9,712 nt of DNA from Deltaproteobacteria bacterium (GTDB lineage: Bacteria; Desulfobacterota; Desulfarculia; Adiutricales; JAGVGV01). Shown here piece after piece: positions 6,708 to 9,712 of this stretch. The stretch lies in assembly GCA_020056895.1 (NCBI GenBank), contig JAGVGV010000270.1:1-9712 (forward strand), read 5' to 3'. Within the stretch, counting starts at the first letter, position 1; each line of letters opens with the position of its first letter. The notes below the pieces were generated by a model. The model saw only the letters and a program-made list of their open reading frames with translations. It did no database searches and was not told the DNA's origin. A program made the translations under genes and the position numbers.

Positions 6708-6827
6708 GCAGTCAGTGGGGAGCCGTTCGAATCTATGAGGCCTTCGGCGGCTTGCCGGCTGCATGGAAAAGAGTCGGCTTCAAGCACCCGGGCGGGCGGC
6801 GATCCGTTTAATAAACTTCCGCCTAGT

Positions 6828-6876
6828 AGGAAGGAACGTGGTTCATGACCATGAAAAACAATCCGAATTCCTTCCT
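6828..6876. repeat. 9-bp inverted repeat between ispDF and cysS
   Basis: AGGAAGGAA (6828-6836) and TTCCTTCCT (6868-6876) are perfect inverted copies separated by 31 bases. Nested inside is TTCAT/ATGAA (6842-6846, 6851-6855). In RNA this would fold as a long stem-loop. No gene or tRNA is seen in the 285 bases between ispDF and cysS; this repeat and the heptamer repeat beside it are the only structure visible. Confidence 0.5.
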
Positions 6877-6881
6877 TATGA

Positions 6882-6909
6882 ACTGACCGCTGACGGCTGA
6901 TCGCTGACA
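6882..6909. repeat. Short tandem heptanucleotide repeat
   Basis: Four tandem heptamers of the pattern RCTGAYN occur: ACTGACC, GCTGACG, GCTGATC and GCTGACA, followed by a partial GCC. The last units also form GGCTG/CAGCC. Similar GCTGAYN-type heptamer runs are scattered in intergenic DNA of various bacteria and often give false short proteins. The origin is unknown. Confidence 0.65.
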
Positions 6910-6992
6910 GCCATTCCGCAAGAGGGTGGGATCGTCGAAGCCCTGGATCATCCAAAGGGCGCTACCCGCGATGGAACGGATACGGAGGATGA

Positions 6993-8405
6993 ATGGCGCT
7001 GGTTCTATATAACACCTTGACCGGACGGAAAGAACCATTGGTTCCCGTCCAGGCCGGCCGCGTGGGTTTGTACGTCTGCGGACCCACGGTCTACGACCAC
7101 AGCCACATCGGCCATGCCCGGGCCGCCGTGGTTTTCGACGTCCTGGTCCGGCACCTTACACGCCGGGGCTACCAGGTGACCTACGTCCGCAATTTTACCG
7201 ACGTGGACGACAAGATCATCCAGCGGGCCAACGAAAACGGCGAAGACTGCCGGACCCTGGCCGAACGCCACATCCAATCGTACCACGATGACATGGATGC
7301 CCTGGGGAATCAGAGGCCCGATTTCGAACCCCGGGCCACCGAGTACATCGAATCCATGGTCCGAGACATCCAGGCCATGATCGCCAACGGGTCCGCGTAT
7401 CCGGTGGACGGCGACGTGTACTTCGACGTTACCCGGCCCCGCCAATACGGCCGCCTTTCCGGCCGGAACCTCGAAGACATGCGGGCCGGAGCCCGAGTCG
7501 AGGTGGATGAACGGAAAAGGAGTCCCTTCGATTTCGCTCTGTGGAAGGAAAGCAAGCCCGGCGAACCCGCCTGGCCCACCCCCTGGGGCGTTCCCGGCCG
7601 GCCCGGATGGCATACCGAATGCCTGGCCATGAGCCACGACCTTTTGGGCGCGGCCTTCGACATCCACGGCGGCGGCCACGACCTGGTTTTTCCTCATCAC
7701 GAAAACGAGATCGCCCAGGCCGACGCCCTGGGCCGGCCCTTTGCCCGGCTATGGATGCACAACGGCTTCGTCCGAGTTAACCAGGAGAAAATGTCCAAAT
7801 CCCTGGGCAATTTCTTCACCATCCGTCAGGTGCGCGAAAAATTCCACCCCGAGGTCATCCGGCTGTTTTTGTTGACCAAACAGTATCGCGGCCCCGTGGA
7901 TTTTTCCGAAGAGGCCCTGTTGGACAACAAGAAAGGCCTGGACAAGGCGTACCGGTCGCTCAGGGAAGCGGCCGAATTCGGACCTCCGGCCGATCCCGGC
8001 CCCGAAACCGCCGAACTTTGGGAAACCTTCCAGGCCGCCCTGGACGACGATCTGAACACCGCCAAAGCCCTGGGCCACCTGTTCGAGGCCGTCCGGGAAC
8101 TCAACCGGCTGTTGGACGAAGCCCGGAGCGGCAAGCCGGACAAGGACCGCATCCGGTCCTGGGCCGGGTTCATCCGGGCCATGGGAGCCGTATTCGGGTT
8201 TCTGGAGCGGGAGGACTGGGGGGACGTGGCCGAGGCCGAGGACGGCCTTTCGGCCGAGGCGGTCGAAGACCTGATCCGCCAAAGGAACGAAGCCAGGGGC
8301 TCGAAAAACTGGGCCGAAGCCGACCGCATCCGGAACGAACTGAAATCCCAAGGGGTCGTCCTGGAAGACACCGCCGGCAAAACCACTTGGCGCCGGGTGA
8401 CGTAA
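6993..8405 (+). CDS. cysS: Cysteinyl-tRNA synthetase
   Basis: This class I aminoacyl-tRNA synthetase charges tRNA-Cys with cysteine. The 470 residues are full length. HIGH is at 38-41 in YDHSHIGHAR and KMSKS at 266-270 (KMSKSLGNF). The zinc site that selects cysteine is complete: Cys29 (YVCGPTVYD), Cys210 (WHTECLAMS), His235 and Glu239 (FPHHENEIAQ). The C-terminal helical part (about 330-470) holds the DALR-type and tRNA-binding region with NWAEADRIRNEL (439-450). ATG 6993 has GGAGG at 6984-6988, a tight four-base spacing; the nearby ATG at 6989 is out of frame. ispDF immediately before cysS is a conserved neighbourhood in several bacteria. No clear promoter was seen in the gap, so it may be read from upstream. 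Confidence 0.97.
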   Translation: MALVLYNTLTGRKEPLVPVQAGRVGLYVCGPTVYDHSHIGHARAAVVFDVLVRHLTRRGYQVTYVRNFTDVDDKIIQRANENGEDCRTLAERHIQSYHDDMDALGNQRPDFEPRATEYIESMVRDIQAMIANGSAYPVDGDVYFDVTRPRQYGRLSGRNLEDMRAGARVEVDERKRSPFDFALWKESKPGEPAWPTPWGVPGRPGWHTECLAMSHDLLGAAFDIHGGGHDLVFPHHENEIAQADALGRPFARLWMHNGFVRVNQEKMSKSLGNFFTIRQVREKFHPEVIRLFLLTKQYRGPVDFSEEALLDNKKGLDKAYRSLREAAEFGPPADPGPETAELWETFQAALDDDLNTAKALGHLFEAVRELNRLLDEARSGKPDKDRIRSWAGFIRAMGAVFGFLEREDWGDVAEAEDGLSAEAVEDLIRQRNEARGSKNWAEADRIRNELKSQGVVLEDTAGKTTWRRVT

Positions 8406-8444
8406 CCGGGCCAAACCGGGCCCCCTCTTCAGGAGAAAACCACC

Positions 8445-9557
8445 TTGCCGGTCCGAATCAAAAAGATACGCCTGAAGGGGTTCCGGTCCATCCGGGAGCT
8501 GGACTTCGAAGCCCGGCCGCTCAACGTTTTCATCGGAGCGAACGGAGCCGGTAAAAGCAATTTGCTCATGTTTTTCCGGATGCTCGGCTGGATGATGAAG
8601 GGCGGCGGAAATTTCCAGTCCTTCGTCGGTCTGAACGGCGGGGCGGGAAAATTTCTGTTCGATGGTCCGAAAACCACCCCCGGTCTGTCTGTGTCCTTGG
8701 AACTGGAAGCGGAGACCGGAGGCTTCGAGTACGAATTTGATCTGGCCTGGGCTGCGTCCGACCAATTCGTTTTTACCCGGGAGCGTTTTCGCCACTTTTC
8801 TCCCGAAACCATTGACCAAACCCCTTGGGAGGACCTGGGCTCGGGCCATCGCGAAGCCGAACTCCTGTTCAAAGCCGAAGGCGGAGACGAACCGGCCCGA
8901 ACGGTCGTCCATCTCATGCGGCGCATGGTGGTCCACCAATTCCACGATACGTCCCATAACGCCCGGATCCGAGGCAAATGGCATCAGGACGACAGCCGGT
9001 CCTTGAAGGAGGACGGCGCGAACTTGGCCGCCGTTTTATTGAGAATGAAGGAACACCAGCCCGTGTATTACCGCCGGAACGTTGGACTCATCCGGAACGT
9101 TTTTCCTTCGTTCGACGATTTTTTCCTGGAACCGGAACATAACCACCTTCTTCTCCGGTGGACCGAAAAGGGTACGGACAACCTGTTTACCGTGGACCAA
9201 GCTTCGGACGGCACCCTCCGGTTCATGGCCCTGATCGCTCTTCTGGCCCAGCCCGAAGACGAAATGCCGGACCTGTTTTTCCTGGATGAACCCGAACTGG
9301 GGCTCCACCCATACGCCATCGGCGCCGTGGCCGGATTCGTGAACAGCCTGGCCTTGAAACGCCAAGTTTTCGTGGCCACACAATCGTCCAAGTTCATCGA
9401 TTATTTCGAACCGGACGATTTGATTGTAGTGGAAATAGACCGCATAAAGCACGATTCTCATTTTACTCGGATGAGTACGGATGATTTGGATGAATGGAGG
9501 GATTTATACTCCGTTTCCGATCTTTGGGATAAAAACATTTTAGGCGGCCGACCATGA
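8445..9557 (+). CDS. OLD-like / AAA family ATPase, putative defence component
   Basis: This 370-residue ABC/SMC-type ATPase has Walker A GANGAGKS (31-38), a signature-like QASDGTLR (252-259), and Walker B LFFLDEPELGLHP (277-289) with catalytic Glu282. ATQSSKFID (311-319) sits at the H-loop position with Gln instead of His. The end, YSVSDLWDKNILGGRP, resembles AAA proteins usually encoded beside DUF4276 proteins. The region between the Walkers (about 60-250) would be the variable insertion. The start is TTG 8445, the only usable one: the cysS TAA at 8403 is in this frame, AGGAG lies nine bases upstream, and the next Met (42) is past Walker A. It is 39 bases from cysS and overlaps the next gene by ATGA. 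Its Toprim domain is missing; the partner may supply it. The target is unknown. Confidence 0.88.
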   Translation: MPVRIKKIRLKGFRSIRELDFEARPLNVFIGANGAGKSNLLMFFRMLGWMMKGGGNFQSFVGLNGGAGKFLFDGPKTTPGLSVSLELEAETGGFEYEFDLAWAASDQFVFTRERFRHFSPETIDQTPWEDLGSGHREAELLFKAEGGDEPARTVVHLMRRMVVHQFHDTSHNARIRGKWHQDDSRSLKEDGANLAAVLLRMKEHQPVYYRRNVGLIRNVFPSFDDFFLEPEHNHLLLRWTEKGTDNLFTVDQASDGTLRFMALIALLAQPEDEMPDLFFLDEPELGLHPYAIGAVAGFVNSLALKRQVFVATQSSKFIDYFEPDDLIVVEIDRIKHDSHFTRMSTDDLDEWRDLYSVSDLWDKNILGGRP

Positions 9558-9712
9558 TCCGTTTGAATATGGTTGTGGAAGGAGAAATGGAACGGAAATT
9601 CTTAATGGACATTTTGTCCCCTTATCTTAACGATTACTCCATTACCGTCCATTCACGAATCGTGCGAACGGGTAGTGATTCCAGAATTGGGAGGGTTTTC
9701 AAGGGCGGTTCC
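9554..9712 (+). CDS. DUF4276-like protein, N-terminal part only
   Basis: The first 53 codons are present and the gene runs off the window. It begins MIRLNMVVEGEMERKF; DUF4276 proteins start with a similar strand and a VEGxxE motif, which I take to be the first acidic motif of a Toprim-like nuclease fold (family knowledge plus inference). It continues with a helix, ILSPYLNDY, then a strand, as in that family. The start codon overlaps the ATPase stop (ATGA), which suggests translational coupling, with only a weak AGGCGG in front. An AAA ATPase followed by a Toprim-like gene resembles the layout of PARIS (AriA/AriB) and OLD/Gabija-type defence modules. GC is low here (~43%). The catalytic centre cannot be judged because the rest is absent. 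Confidence 0.7.
   Translation, partial: MIRLNMVVEGEMERKFLMDILSPYLNDYSITVHSRIVRTGSDSRIGRVFKGGS

Noticed and set aside
6715..6760. tRNA-like GTTCGAATC after ispDF
   Set aside because: The flanks do not pair as a T arm and no acceptor or anticodon stem can be drawn.
5601..6764. Long minus-strand ORF (387 codons) antisense to ispDF
   Set aside because: Same GC artefact; ispDF has all catalytic motifs on the plus strand.
6704..6955. Minus-strand 83-codon ORF between ispDF and cysS
   Set aside because: Part of it is the heptamer repeat read as protein (SAISRQRS-like), a known type of false annotation, with no ribosome binding site.
7749..8984. Long minus-strand ORF (411 codons) antisense to cysS and the ATPase gene
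   Set aside because: It has no family resemblance and lies opposite two clear genes; high GC at third positions creates such shadows.

Overview
The window is a GC-rich bacterial chromosome segment with mainly housekeeping genes and two accessory patches at its edges. An IspD-IspF fusion followed by cysS, a type A RNase P RNA and a class I GAPDH fit a proteobacterium-like genome. Desulfobacterota (former Deltaproteobacteria) is my best guess, but this is inference from gene order and family resemblance, not a phylogenetic result. No phage, transposase, CRISPR array or tRNA is visible.

Left part, minus strand (191-3174): a B12-binding radical SAM protein (start 3174) and, downstream of it, a HEXXHXXGXXD zinc metalloprotease (start 1348). 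They are not a simple operon. The 332-base gap between them holds a near-consensus sigma70 promoter for the protease. It also holds a 10-bp inverted repeat and, on the opposite strand, a strong intrinsic terminator with no gene in front of it; together these suggest an unannotated structured RNA.

Middle part, plus strand (3452-5333): a divergent promoter region leads into gap (GAPDH), which ends in an intrinsic terminator. Next comes rnpB, the catalytic RNA of RNase P, recognisable from its conserved blocks and its P1 pairing. No T-tract terminator is visible between rnpB and the next gene.

Right part, plus strand (5466-9712): ispDF encodes two non-adjacent steps of the MEP isoprenoid pathway, and cysS encodes cysteinyl-tRNA synthetase. 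The 285-base gap between them carries a short heptanucleotide repeat and a 9-bp inverted repeat. Thirty-nine bases after cysS, and in the same frame, is an OLD/AAA-type ATPase with a TTG start. Its stop overlaps (ATGA) the start of a DUF4276-like gene cut by the window end. This ATPase plus putative Toprim-like partner has the layout of anti-phage conflict modules and is the best candidate for an interesting system. Base composition falls to about 43% GC over the last ~290 bases, against about 56% in the 180 bases before.
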